Shown here one piece after another: positions 1 to 5,228 of a stretch of DNA of 5,228 nucleotides (its first letter is position 1; the number at the start of each line of letters is the position of its first letter). The stretch spans positions 1-5,228 of the forward strand of contig JBJOMQ010000193.1 in assembly GCA_046052275.1 (NCBI GenBank). Direction: 5' to 3'. The notes below the pieces were generated by a model, which was not told where the DNA came from, did not search any database, and was given only the letters and a program-made list of their open reading frames with translations. The stretch comes from UBA668 sp046052275. Its GTDB lineage: Bacteria; Actinomycetota; Acidimicrobiia; Acidimicrobiales; Ilumatobacteraceae. A program made the translations under genes and the position numbers.

Positions 1-510
1 ATCGGCCTGCTTGGCGGTGCCCGCTGCACGTGTTGCTTCTGCCCGACCACCGGACGCGATCTCGCCGACGGCATCGGCCCTGCACGCCGGCTGCGCGACG
101 CCGGCGCTGCGCTGTCGCTCGGCAGCGACTCGCATGCCGTGATCGACCTGCTGGAAGAGGCCCGTGCCGTCGAGCTCGACGAGCGCCTCGCCGCCAATGT
201 CCGCGGCTCGCACGACGTCCCGTCTCTGCTGCGCGCCGCAGCCGTCGACGGACATCGGTCGCTCGGCTGGGAGGATGCGGGAGCGATCGCGGTGGGACAG
301 CGCGCCGACCTCGTCGCTGTGCGGCTCGACACGGTGCGCACGGCCGGCGCATCGCCTGCTGCTCGCCTCGCCACGGTTGCCTTCGCTGCAACTGCGGCCG
401 ACATCCACACGGTGATCGTCGACGGTCGGTGCGTGGTCGAGGACGGCCATCACCTGTCGATCGACGTGGCAGGCGAGTTGCACGCATCCATCGTCGCGGT
501 GATGTCGTGA
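1..510 (+). CDS. hutF: Formimidoylglutamate deiminase, C-terminal part (5' end outside window)
   Basis: This amidohydrolase-superfamily enzyme hydrolyses N-formimidoyl-L-glutamate to N-formyl-L-glutamate and ammonia, the fourth step of the five-step histidine degradation route; it is expected to be cytosolic and metal-dependent. Frame 1 is open from the first base to the TGA at 508-510, giving 169 residues of the C-terminal part. The HutF-like signatures are CPTTGRDLADGIGP (nt 40-81), then LGSDSHAVIDLLEEARAVEL (from nt 118), where the Asp at 127-129 is the expected metal ligand. After these comes the small C-terminal beta domain typical of amidohydrolases (GQRADLVAVRLD, then VIVDGRCVVEDG). 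One oddity is Gly at 52-54 where relatives usually have Glu (CPTTE). The stop overlaps the hutI start by 4 bases (GTGA), so translation of the two is probably coupled. An internal GTG at 139 lies inside the conserved core and is not a start. Family identification is strong; the missing N-terminal metal-binding HxH cannot be checked. Confidence 0.93.
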   Translation: MGLLGGARCTCCFCPTTGRDLADGIGPARRLRDAGAALSLGSDSHAVIDLLEEARAVELDERLAANVRGSHDVPSLLRAAAVDGHRSLGWEDAGAIAVGQRADLVAVRLDTVRTAGASPAARLATVAFAATAADIHTVIVDGRCVVEDGHHLSIDVAGELHASIVAVMS

Positions 511-1715
511 GTGCCGAGCAGCGCGGCACGACTGTGCTCGACGAGATCGGGCTGCTCGTCACCAACGACCCGTCGGCGGGCGAGGGGCCGCTCGGCATCG
601 TGCGCAATGCCTCGGTGGTGTTCGAGGGTGGTCGGGTCGTGTCGGTCGGCGCCGCCGGCCAGTCCGCAGATCGACGCCTCAGCGCCGAGGGGCGCTGCGT
701 CATTCCCGGCTTCGTCGACAGTCATACGCACCTCGTCTTCGCGGGCGACCGCAGCGATGAGTTCGCGGCGCGGATGGCGGGACGCCCCTACGAGGCGGGC
801 GGCATCCGGGTGTCGGTGAACGCCACGCGAAGTGCGTCGCCCGCCGAACTGCGCCGTCTCACCACACTTCGGCGCGACGAGGCGCGGCGCGCCGGGATCA
901 CCGCGGTCGAGATCAAGTCGGGCTACGGCCTCGACACGCTGACCGAACACCGCTGCCTCGAGATCGCCGGCGAGTTCACCGCCGACACGACCTTCCTCGG
1001 CGCGCACGTGGTGCCGCCCGAGTTCGAGGGCCGTGCCGACGACTACGTGCACCTCGTGTGCCACGAGATGCTGCACGCAGTTCGACCTCACAGCCGGTGG
1101 GTCGATGCATTCTGCGAGGTGGGCGCCTTCGATGCCGACCAGACGCGCGCAGTGCTCGAGGCCGGCCGCAGCGCCGGACTCGGCATGCGATTGCACGCCA
1201 ATCAGCTCGGCTACGGGCCCGGAGTGCAACTGGCCGTCGAACTGGGCTGCGCCTCCGCCGACCACTGCACCTACCTCTCCGACGACGACATCGAGGCACT
1301 GGCTGGGAGCAGCACCGTCGCCACCTTCCTTCCGGCCGCCGACTTCAGCACCCGCCAGCCGTATCCCGACGCCCGGCGCGTCATCGATGCCGGTGCCACC
1401 GTGGCGATTGCTACCAACTGCAATCCGGGCAGCAGCTACACCACGTCGATGTCGTTCTGTATCGCGCTCGCCGTGCGCGACATGCGCATGACCCCCGAGG
1501 AAGCGTTGCTGGCAGCGACGGCAGGCGGTGCGGCGGCGCTGCGGCGCACCGATGTGGGGCGGATCGCCAACGGGATGTCGGCCGACATGGTGGTGCTCGA
1601 TGCGCCCTCGTACACGCACCTCGTCTACCGGCCCGGCGTGCCCCTCGTGCACGCCGTCGTCGAAGGCGGATCGCTCGTGGTGGGAGGCCTGCCGCCTGCG
1701 GCGAGTGCCAACTAG
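507..1715 (+). CDS. hutI: Imidazolonepropionase
   Basis: This enzyme hydrolyses 4-imidazolone-5-propanoate to N-formimidoyl-L-glutamate, the third step of histidine breakdown and the reaction just before HutF. The product is 402 residues, the normal family length. Landmarks are LVTNDP near the N terminus, the metal-binding SHTHLVFAGDR (His73 and His75), KSGYGLD, GAHVVPPEF, LHANQLG (His230), ADHCTYLS (His253) and the NCNPGSSYTTS loop (304-314). The 23-residue spacing of His230 and His253 matches that of the known catalytic/metal histidines. Residue 304 is Asn where the family normally has the metal-binding Asp (DxNPG). GTG 507 is chosen as the start because it puts the N terminus at the usual distance before LVTNDP and gives the 4-base overlap with hutF. 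GTG 534 is the main alternative. No clear Shine-Dalgarno is visible, which fits coupling to hutF. The same frame is open upstream of 507, but that stretch only shadows hutF. Confidence 0.95.
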   Translation: MSAEQRGTTVLDEIGLLVTNDPSAGEGPLGIVRNASVVFEGGRVVSVGAAGQSADRRLSAEGRCVIPGFVDSHTHLVFAGDRSDEFAARMAGRPYEAGGIRVSVNATRSASPAELRRLTTLRRDEARRAGITAVEIKSGYGLDTLTEHRCLEIAGEFTADTTFLGAHVVPPEFEGRADDYVHLVCHEMLHAVRPHSRWVDAFCEVGAFDADQTRAVLEAGRSAGLGMRLHANQLGYGPGVQLAVELGCASADHCTYLSDDDIEALAGSSTVATFLPAADFSTRQPYPDARRVIDAGATVAIATNCNPGSSYTTSMSFCIALAVRDMRMTPEEALLAATAGGAAALRRTDVGRIANGMSADMVVLDAPSYTHLVYRPGVPLVHAVVEGGSLVVGGLPPAASAN

Positions 1716-1717
1716 GG
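1714..1717 (+). promoter_or_regulatory. Probable ribosome-binding site of the TetR-family gene
   Basis: AGGG lies 7 bases before the GTG at 1725 and overlaps the hutI TAG stop. It is a short but well-spaced Shine-Dalgarno match, and it supports GTG 1725 as the real start. It also suggests that the gene is read on the hut transcript, since the 9-base gap leaves no room for a separate promoter between the genes. Confidence 0.45.
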
Positions 1718-1724
1718 TGCCGCC

Positions 1725-2333
1725 GTGGCGCGCACCCCCGACCTCGAGCGACGGCAGGAGCTGCTCGACCGGATCGTGGTGTACCTCGCGGATCATGGAC
1801 TCGCCCAGGCCACGCTGCGCCCCATGGCGAAGGCACTCGACGTCAGCATCAACCGGCTCGTGCACCACTTCGGCTCGAAGGAGGATCTGCTCGCCGCCGC
1901 GATGACGAGGGCGATGGAGCAGCAGTTGGAGGTGCAGGCCGAGTGGCTGCAGCGCTCGCCGGGATGCACCCTCGTCGAGCTGTACCAGCGGTGGTGGAAG
2001 TGGATCAACGCCTCGCCGCGCAATCTCGCTCTCGTGCGCCTCAACTACGAGGCCGCAGCACTGGATCCCTCCGTGACCGGACTGACGGGCGACTTGCGCG
2101 CCGACCAGATCGGCGCGTGGCGCCACGATGCCGCCCAGCGATTCGAGGCCGAGGGCCTCACCCGCGAGCAGGCACAGACCGAGGCCGCGCTGGCCAAGGC
2201 CACGTTCACTGGTCTGGCGATGGACCTGTTCGCCACGGGCGAGCGGGCGCGCCTGACGAAGTCGTTCAACGAGTTCATCGACCGCCTCGCCACGCGCCTC
2301 GACGAGTGCCGGACCGCTAACCGCACCGCATGA
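1725..2333 (+). CDS. TetR/AcrR-family transcriptional regulator
   Basis: This is a predicted one-component DNA-binding repressor of 202 residues, the usual TetR size. The N-terminal domain shows the family pattern: a first helix (about 7-24), then a helix-turn-helix at about 30-49 with TLRPMAKALDVSINRLVHHF, followed by the characteristic FGSKEDLLAAAM. The rest is helical and rich in Trp and Leu (YQRWWKWINASPRNLALVRL at about 87-106), as expected for a ligand-binding and dimerisation domain. The ligand cannot be read from sequence. The gene starts 9 bases after hutI, and its TGA overlaps the ATG of the acyl-CoA synthetase by 4 bases. It is therefore almost certainly cotranslated with the synthetase and may regulate it, the hut genes, or the whole operon. 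That is inference from position only; I found no convincing palindromic operator near it. Family assignment is solid, function is open. Confidence 0.9.
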   Translation: MARTPDLERRQELLDRIVVYLADHGLAQATLRPMAKALDVSINRLVHHFGSKEDLLAAAMTRAMEQQLEVQAEWLQRSPGCTLVELYQRWWKWINASPRNLALVRLNYEAAALDPSVTGLTGDLRADQIGAWRHDAAQRFEAEGLTREQAQTEAALAKATFTGLAMDLFATGERARLTKSFNEFIDRLATRLDECRTANRTA

Positions 2334-3703
2334 GCGGGCGACTCGTGCTGCTGCCGTCACTTGCCGGCTCGTTCGACGACCGCCCGGCTGTCGTGTCGGT
2401 GGCCGGCGCCGGCGTGTCGTGGGAGCGCCTGGCAGCGGTAGTGCACGCGACAGCACGCCGGCTCGACGGACAGCAGCCGGTGGCGATCGATGCGTCGCCG
2501 ACGCTCGACACGGTGGTGGCGGTGCTGGCCTGCCTGGCGGCAGGCGTGCCGGCCGTGCCGGTGCCGGCAGATGCGGGTCCGGTCGAGCGCGAGCACATCC
2601 GACACGATGCCCGTGCCGCCGACATGCCGCCGATCGCATGGGATGCCCCGAGCGAGGTCGATGCGCTGCCCGAGCCAGATGCATCCGCCACCGGGCTCAT
2701 CGTCTACACATCAGGAACCACGGGACCTCCCAAGGGTGCAGTGCTGTCGAGGTCGGCCCTTGCTGCAGCGATCGACGGCCTCGCCGCGGCGTGGCAGTGG
2801 GGGCCGCACGACACGCTGGTGCACGGACTCCCGCTGTTTCACGTGCACGGTCTCGTACTCGGGGTGCTCGGTGCGCTGCGCACCGGCAGTGCGCTCATCC
2901 ACACCGGCCGGCCCACCGCCGAGGCGTATGCGGCCGCGTCCTCGACCGGCACCCTGTACTTCGGAGTGCCCACCGTGTGGGGACGCGTCTGCGACGACGC
3001 AGCAGCCGCGGCGGCGCTGCAGAGCGCCCGGCTGCTGGTGTCGGGCAGTGCGCCGCTGCCGGTGCCGGTGTTCGAGCGACTGCGGTCGCTCACCGGACAT
3101 GCGCCCGTCGAGCGCTACGGCATGACCGAGACGCTCATCACCCTGTCGACGCGCGCCGACGGCGAGCGACGGCCGGGATGGGTGGGCTTACCAGTCGGCG
3201 AGACGCGCACCCGGCTGGTGTCCGACGACGGGGGTGCCGTGCCGCACGACGGCGAGACCATCGGCGAACTGCAGGTGGCCGGACCGTCGCTGTTCGACGG
3301 CTACCTCGGCCGGGCCGACACGACGGCAGCGTCGTTCGATGGCGACTGGTTCCGCACCGGCGATGCAGCAGTGATCGATGCGGGCGGGTTCCACCGCATC
3401 GTCGGCCGCCAGTCGATGGACATCATCAAGACCGGCGGGTTCAAGGTGGGCGCCGGCGAGGTGGAGACTGCGCTGCTCGGCCATCCCGCGGTGCGCGAGG
3501 CGGCCGTGGTGGGCGTGCCCGACGACGACCTTGGCGAGCGCATCGTCGCCGTCGTCGTGGTGGGCGAGGAAGTCGACCCCGCTGCGCTGCAGCAGCACGT
3601 CGCCGCCACGCTGTCGGTGCACAAGCGCCCGCGCGAGGTGCGCGTCGTCGACAGCCTGCCGCGCAACGCAATGGGCAAGGTGCAGAAGCATCTGCTGCGC
3701 TAG
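2330..3703 (+). CDS. matB: AMP-binding acyl-CoA synthetase, probable malonyl-CoA synthetase
   Basis: This member of the adenylate-forming (ANL) family has 457 residues and probably activates a short dicarboxylate, most likely malonate, with ATP and CoA to give malonyl-CoA. The core motifs are complete: P-loop YTSGTTGPPKG (126-136), RYGMTE (262-267), FRTGD (341-345), the hinge region IVGRQSMDIIKTGGFKVGAG (357-376) and the C-terminal catalytic Lys450 in PRNAMGK. Features shared with MatB proteins as I know them are AWQW before the LPLFHVHGLVLG stretch (His171, His173), LLVSGSAPLPVPVF (about 235-248) and Arg262 directly before YGMTE. Equivalent His, Ser and Arg residues line the malonate pocket in MatB structures. 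Slightly short against about 485 residues in Streptomyces MatB, but nothing essential seems missing. The ATG at 2330 overlaps the tetR stop (ATGA), so translation is probably coupled. Methylmalonate or another short acid remains possible as substrate; the acyl-CoA synthetase identity is near certain, the malonate specificity less so. Confidence 0.8.
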   Translation: MSGRLVLLPSLAGSFDDRPAVVSVAGAGVSWERLAAVVHATARRLDGQQPVAIDASPTLDTVVAVLACLAAGVPAVPVPADAGPVEREHIRHDARAADMPPIAWDAPSEVDALPEPDASATGLIVYTSGTTGPPKGAVLSRSALAAAIDGLAAAWQWGPHDTLVHGLPLFHVHGLVLGVLGALRTGSALIHTGRPTAEAYAAASSTGTLYFGVPTVWGRVCDDAAAAAALQSARLLVSGSAPLPVPVFERLRSLTGHAPVERYGMTETLITLSTRADGERRPGWVGLPVGETRTRLVSDDGGAVPHDGETIGELQVAGPSLFDGYLGRADTTAASFDGDWFRTGDAAVIDAGGFHRIVGRQSMDIIKTGGFKVGAGEVETALLGHPAVREAAVVGVPDDDLGERIVAVVVVGEEVDPAALQQHVAATLSVHKRPREVRVVDSLPRNAMGKVQKHLLR

Positions 3704-3710
3704 GCCGACG

Positions 3711-3738
3711 GCGACACCCGTACCCCTAGGGGTATAGT
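3711..3738 (+). promoter_or_regulatory. Probable sigma70-type promoter of the CsoR-family gene, leaderless
   Basis: A -10 box TATAGT (3733-3738, one mismatch to TATAAT) lies 16 bases after GCGACA (3711-3716), a 4-of-6 match to TTGACA. Counting about 7 bases past the -10 box puts the transcription start at about 3745, the A of the ATG. No Shine-Dalgarno could fit in the six bases between the -10 box and the ATG, so the mRNA is probably leaderless, which is common in actinomycetes. The call rests on pattern matching; the -35 box is weak. Confidence 0.6.
3721..3734. promoter_or_regulatory. CsoR/CstR-type operator palindrome
   Basis: TACCCCTAGGGGTA is a perfect 14-bp palindrome with the AT-C4-TA-G4-AT layout known for operators of the CsoR/CstR repressor family. 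It fills most of the spacer between the -35 and -10 boxes and covers the first two bases of the -10 box. A bound repressor would therefore block RNA polymerase. It ends 10 bases before the ATG of a CsoR-family gene, which points to autorepression. It lies 17 bases after the matB stop and has no T-run, so a terminator role is unlikely. Confidence 0.8.
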
Positions 3739-3744
3739 GACGCA

Positions 3745-4014
3745 ATGCACCTGCCCGACGAGACCACCACCGACCTCGTCCGCCGCCTCGCTCGCATCGA
3801 GGGCCAGGTGCGCGGCCTGCAGGCGATGATCAAGGACGGCCGCGAATGCCGCGAGATCGTCACCCAGCTGTCGGCGGCCGGCAAGGCCCTCGACCAGGTG
3901 GGCTTCAAGCTGCTCGCGGCGGGCATGGCCACGTGCATGAGCGATCCCAAGGGGGCCGCCGCTCAGGGCTTCGACCCCGACGAGGTCGAGCGGCTCTTCT
4001 TGAAACTGGCCTGA
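3745..4014 (+). CDS. CsoR/FrmR-family repressor with Cys-only sensor site (CstR-like)
   Basis: This small all-helical regulator (89 residues, normal for the family) is expected to bind DNA as a tetramer and release it when its cysteines are modified or bound by a ligand. The family core is clear: LVRRLARIEGQVRGLQAMIK (11-30), DGRECREIVTQLSA (31-44), a middle helix to about 64, and the C-terminal FDPDEVERLFLKLA. Cys35 and Cys64 match the two conserved cysteines. The His four residues before the second Cys in copper-sensing CsoR is Gly60 here, so the classic Cys-His-Cys copper site is incomplete. Nickel sensors of the RcnR type also need histidines near 60 and 64, which are absent. The pattern fits CstR, which senses persulfides through two cysteines. 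The gene has its own operator and promoter. No sulfur-handling or copper-efflux gene is adjacent within the window, so its other targets must lie elsewhere. Family certain; the signal is inferred. Confidence 0.9.
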   Translation: MHLPDETTTDLVRRLARIEGQVRGLQAMIKDGRECREIVTQLSAAGKALDQVGFKLLAAGMATCMSDPKGAAAQGFDPDEVERLFLKLA

Positions 4015-4078
4015 CGAACTGAGACCACGTCGGGGCCAGTGTCGTCGACGAGTTCGCCGGCGCTAGGGCAGGCTCACG
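4015..4078. other. Convergent intergenic gap
   Basis: These 64 bases separate the stops of the CsoR-type gene (plus strand) and the methyltransferase gene (minus strand). They contain a TCGTCGACGA palindrome (4042-4051) and distant arms CGAACT/AGTTCG (4015-4020 and 4051-4056). The combined stem has a 7-base bulge and no T-run, so I do not call a terminator. Nothing else is recognisable. Confidence 0.5.
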
Positions 4079-4819
4079 TCACTCATCTTTCTCCGGAAAT
4101 CCGCTGAAGGCGCGCAGCATCTTCGCGTCGACGGTGCGCTCGCCGTGCTCGTCGCGCAGCGTCAGGATGCGCCCGGCTATCGCCGCAGGCGCGTGGTGCT
4201 GCAGCGCCCAGACCGTGAACAGCGGCGGGCGTCCAGCGCGCGGAACCACCACCCACCGAGCGGCAGGGTGCAGGCCGGCAAGGGCGGCGGCGCCGTGTAG
4301 ACGGGGCTCAGCGTCGGCGTCACCGCACACCACCAGCCAGCCGTCGTCGGCCAGCACCGTCGTGGCTGCCTCCACGTAGGCCTCGATACCGCCGCGGGTC
4401 TCGACACGTGCCCGGGCGCGCTGCTCGTCGTCGGCATGCGACGCCGTGCCAGGGGGGAAGTACGGGGGCGTGCCGGTGACGAGGTCGAACGGTGCGCGCA
4501 CGGCACCCATCACTGCAGGGTCGCGGAAGTCGCCATGGTGGATCGACACGCGCTCGTCGAGCCGGGCATGTGATGCGTTGTGGGCGACATTGCGGCGAAG
4601 AAGTTCGAACGACACGTCCTGCACCTCGACCCCGTCGAGCAGCGCATCGGGCAGCGACCATGCGAGGTGCAGCAGCACCGAGCCGAGCCCGCAGCCGAGA
4701 TCGAGCACGCGCTGCGGCGCCGGGCACGCCTGCAACGCAGCCCACGCTGTCACCACGTCGTCCGACCGGTCGAGGGTGAGGTCGTCGAGCAGGTCGTCGG
4801 CGCCCGGGTCGGTCGTCAC
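4079..4819 (-). CDS. SAM-dependent methyltransferase, TrmN6/YfiC-like
   Basis: This class I (Rossmann-fold) methyltransferase of 246 residues is about the length of E. coli TrmN6, which N6-methylates A37 of tRNA1(Val). Visible motifs are the SAM-binding VLDLGCGLGSV (38-48), an acidic residue after strand 2 (Glu65 in GVEVQ), GDF with Asp97, and the catalytic-loop equivalent GTPPYFPPG (116-124). The PPYF loop belongs to amino-group (N6-adenine or N5-glutamine) methyltransferases, but the first residue is Thr117 rather than the usual Asn of NPPY. The last 60 residues include a FTVWAL strand and a charged tail, as in the family. GTG 4819 is chosen as start because it retains the conserved helix before motif I. 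It lies 15 bases after the leuS stop with no strong Shine-Dalgarno, so coexpression with leuS is likely. RNA as substrate is plausible from family and neighbour, but a protein or small-molecule target cannot be excluded. Confidence 0.8.
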   Translation of the reverse strand: MTTDPGADDLLDDLTLDRSDDVVTAWAALQACPAPQRVLDLGCGLGSVLLHLAWSLPDALLDGVEVQDVSFELLRRNVAHNASHARLDERVSIHHGDFRDPAVMGAVRAPFDLVTGTPPYFPPGTASHADDEQRARARVETRGGIEAYVEAATTVLADDGWLVVCGDADAEPRLHGAAALAGLHPAARWVVVPRAGRPPLFTVWALQHHAPAAIAGRILTLRDEHGERTVDAKMLRAFSGFPEKDE

Positions 4820-4834
4820 GCGCAGGGCTGCGTG

Positions 4835-5228
4835 TCAGGCGACGATGCTGACGGTGCGACCGGGCACGACGATGACCTTCTTCGGGGCAGCGCCGGCGAG
4901 GGTGGCCACGATTCGCTCGTCGGCGAGGGCAGCGGCCTCGACCGTGGCTGCGTCGGCATCGGCCGTCACGGTGATACGGGCACGCACCTTGCCGTTCACC
5001 TGCACCGGGTACTCGACAGTGTCGCTGGTGAGATACGCCTGATCGGCGACCGGGAACGGATGGTGGGTGATCGAGGTGCCGTGGCCGAGCCGGCTCCACA
5101 GCTCTTCGGCCATGTGCGGGGCGAACGGTGCCAGCATCGCCACGAGGTCGTCGGCCATCGCGGCAGGGCAGCCGCCGAGCTTGGTGAGGTGGTTGTTCAG
5201 CTCGATGAGCTTCGCGATCGCCGTGTTG
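4835..5228 (-). CDS. leuS: Leucyl-tRNA synthetase, C-terminal end (5' part outside window)
   Basis: This is the last 130 or so codons of LeuRS, the class I synthetase that charges tRNA(Leu) in the cytosol. The frame is open to the window edge (first full codon at 5227-5225) and begins NTAIAKLIELNNHL, a typical LeuRS anticodon-binding-domain helix. It continues with LAPFAPHMAEELWSRLGH, then the C-terminal domain with VQVNGKVRARITV, and ends KKVIVVPGRTVSIVA, the standard LeuRS terminus just before TGA (4837-4835). An internal ATG at 5158 is not the start, since conserved LeuRS sequence runs straight through it. The catalytic HIGH and KMSKS motifs lie outside the window. It is followed 15 bases downstream by the methyltransferase gene in the same direction. 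Confidence 0.96.
   Translation of the reverse strand, partial: NTAIAKLIELNNHLTKLGGCPAAMADDLVAMLAPFAPHMAEELWSRLGHGTSITHHPFPVADQAYLTSDTVEYPVQVNGKVRARITVTADADAATVEAAALADERIVATLAGAAPKKVIVVPGRTVSIVA

Noticed and set aside
30..506. Upstream extension of the HutI frame back to an ATG at 30
   Set aside because: The stretch translates to Arg-rich sequence with no similarity to HutI and lies over the conserved HutF core in another frame. The GTG at 507 gives the normal HutI length.
1058..2320. A 420-codon plus-strand frame over hutI and tetR
   Set aside because: Its product is Arg/Ala-rich and motif-free. It is an out-of-frame shadow of two well-supported genes.
450..2684. A 744-codon open frame on the minus strand
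   Set aside because: It runs antisense through hutI, tetR and the start of matB, all with clear protein-family motifs. Its translation is low-complexity, rich in Arg, Gly and His, with no domain. Long antisense frames are expected in GC-rich coding DNA.
2419..3729. A 436-codon plus-strand frame inside the acyl-CoA synthetase gene
   Set aside because: It is out of frame with the complete set of ANL-family motifs and has an Arg-rich, low-complexity translation.
3721..3734. The GC-rich palindrome as a terminator for the matB operon
   Set aside because: The arms allow at most 7 pairs with no loop and no following T-run. Its sequence and its position over the -10 box fit a CsoR/CstR operator far better.
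4015..4056. Possible hairpin terminator between the convergent genes
   Set aside because: The arms CGAACT/AGTTCG and CGTCG/CGACG leave a 7-base bulge and a 13-base loop, and there is no T-run on either strand. This is within what GC-rich DNA gives by chance.
4320..5099. A 259-codon minus-strand frame spanning the leuS end and the methyltransferase
   Set aside because: It is out of frame with both genes, whose motifs and termini are clear; the translation is Arg-rich with no domain.

Overview
The window is very GC-rich, gene-dense DNA with GTG starts, 4-base gene overlaps and a probable leaderless transcript. This suggests a high-GC actinomycete. The proteins resemble actinobacterial versions, and an Acidimicrobiia-type organism is my guess, but the sequence alone does not settle the class. 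There are seven genes, two of them cut by the window edges, and almost no non-coding space.

Plus strand, 1-3703: four tightly packed genes read as one operon. They are the 3' end of hutF (formimidoylglutamate deiminase), hutI (imidazolonepropionase), a TetR-family repressor and an AMP-binding acyl-CoA synthetase closest to malonyl-CoA synthetase (MatB). hutF/hutI and tetR/matB each overlap by 4 bases, and only 9 bases separate hutI from tetR. HutI makes N-formimidoylglutamate and HutF deiminates it to N-formylglutamate, so this is the five-step HutF/HutG branch of histidine breakdown. The regulator and synthetase appear to be attached to the end of that cluster.

Plus strand, 3704-4014: a small, apparently self-controlled unit. 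A perfect 14-bp palindrome of the CsoR/CstR operator type overlaps a probable promoter, followed directly by a CsoR-family regulator. The predicted transcription start falls on or next to the ATG. The protein keeps the two conserved cysteines but has Gly in place of the copper-binding His, which suggests a thiol/persulfide sensor (CstR-like) rather than a copper sensor.

Minus strand, 4079-5228: the 3' end of leuS (leucyl-tRNA synthetase), followed 15 bases later by an SAM-dependent methyltransferase of the TrmN6/YfiC type. These genes converge on the CsoR-type gene across a 64-base gap.

I see no mobile element, CRISPR array, RNA gene or clearly new system. The points most worth a second look are the CsoR-type promoter/operator arrangement and its Cys-Gly-Cys sensor site, an Asn at a metal-ligand position in HutI, and a TPPY in place of NPPY in the methyltransferase.
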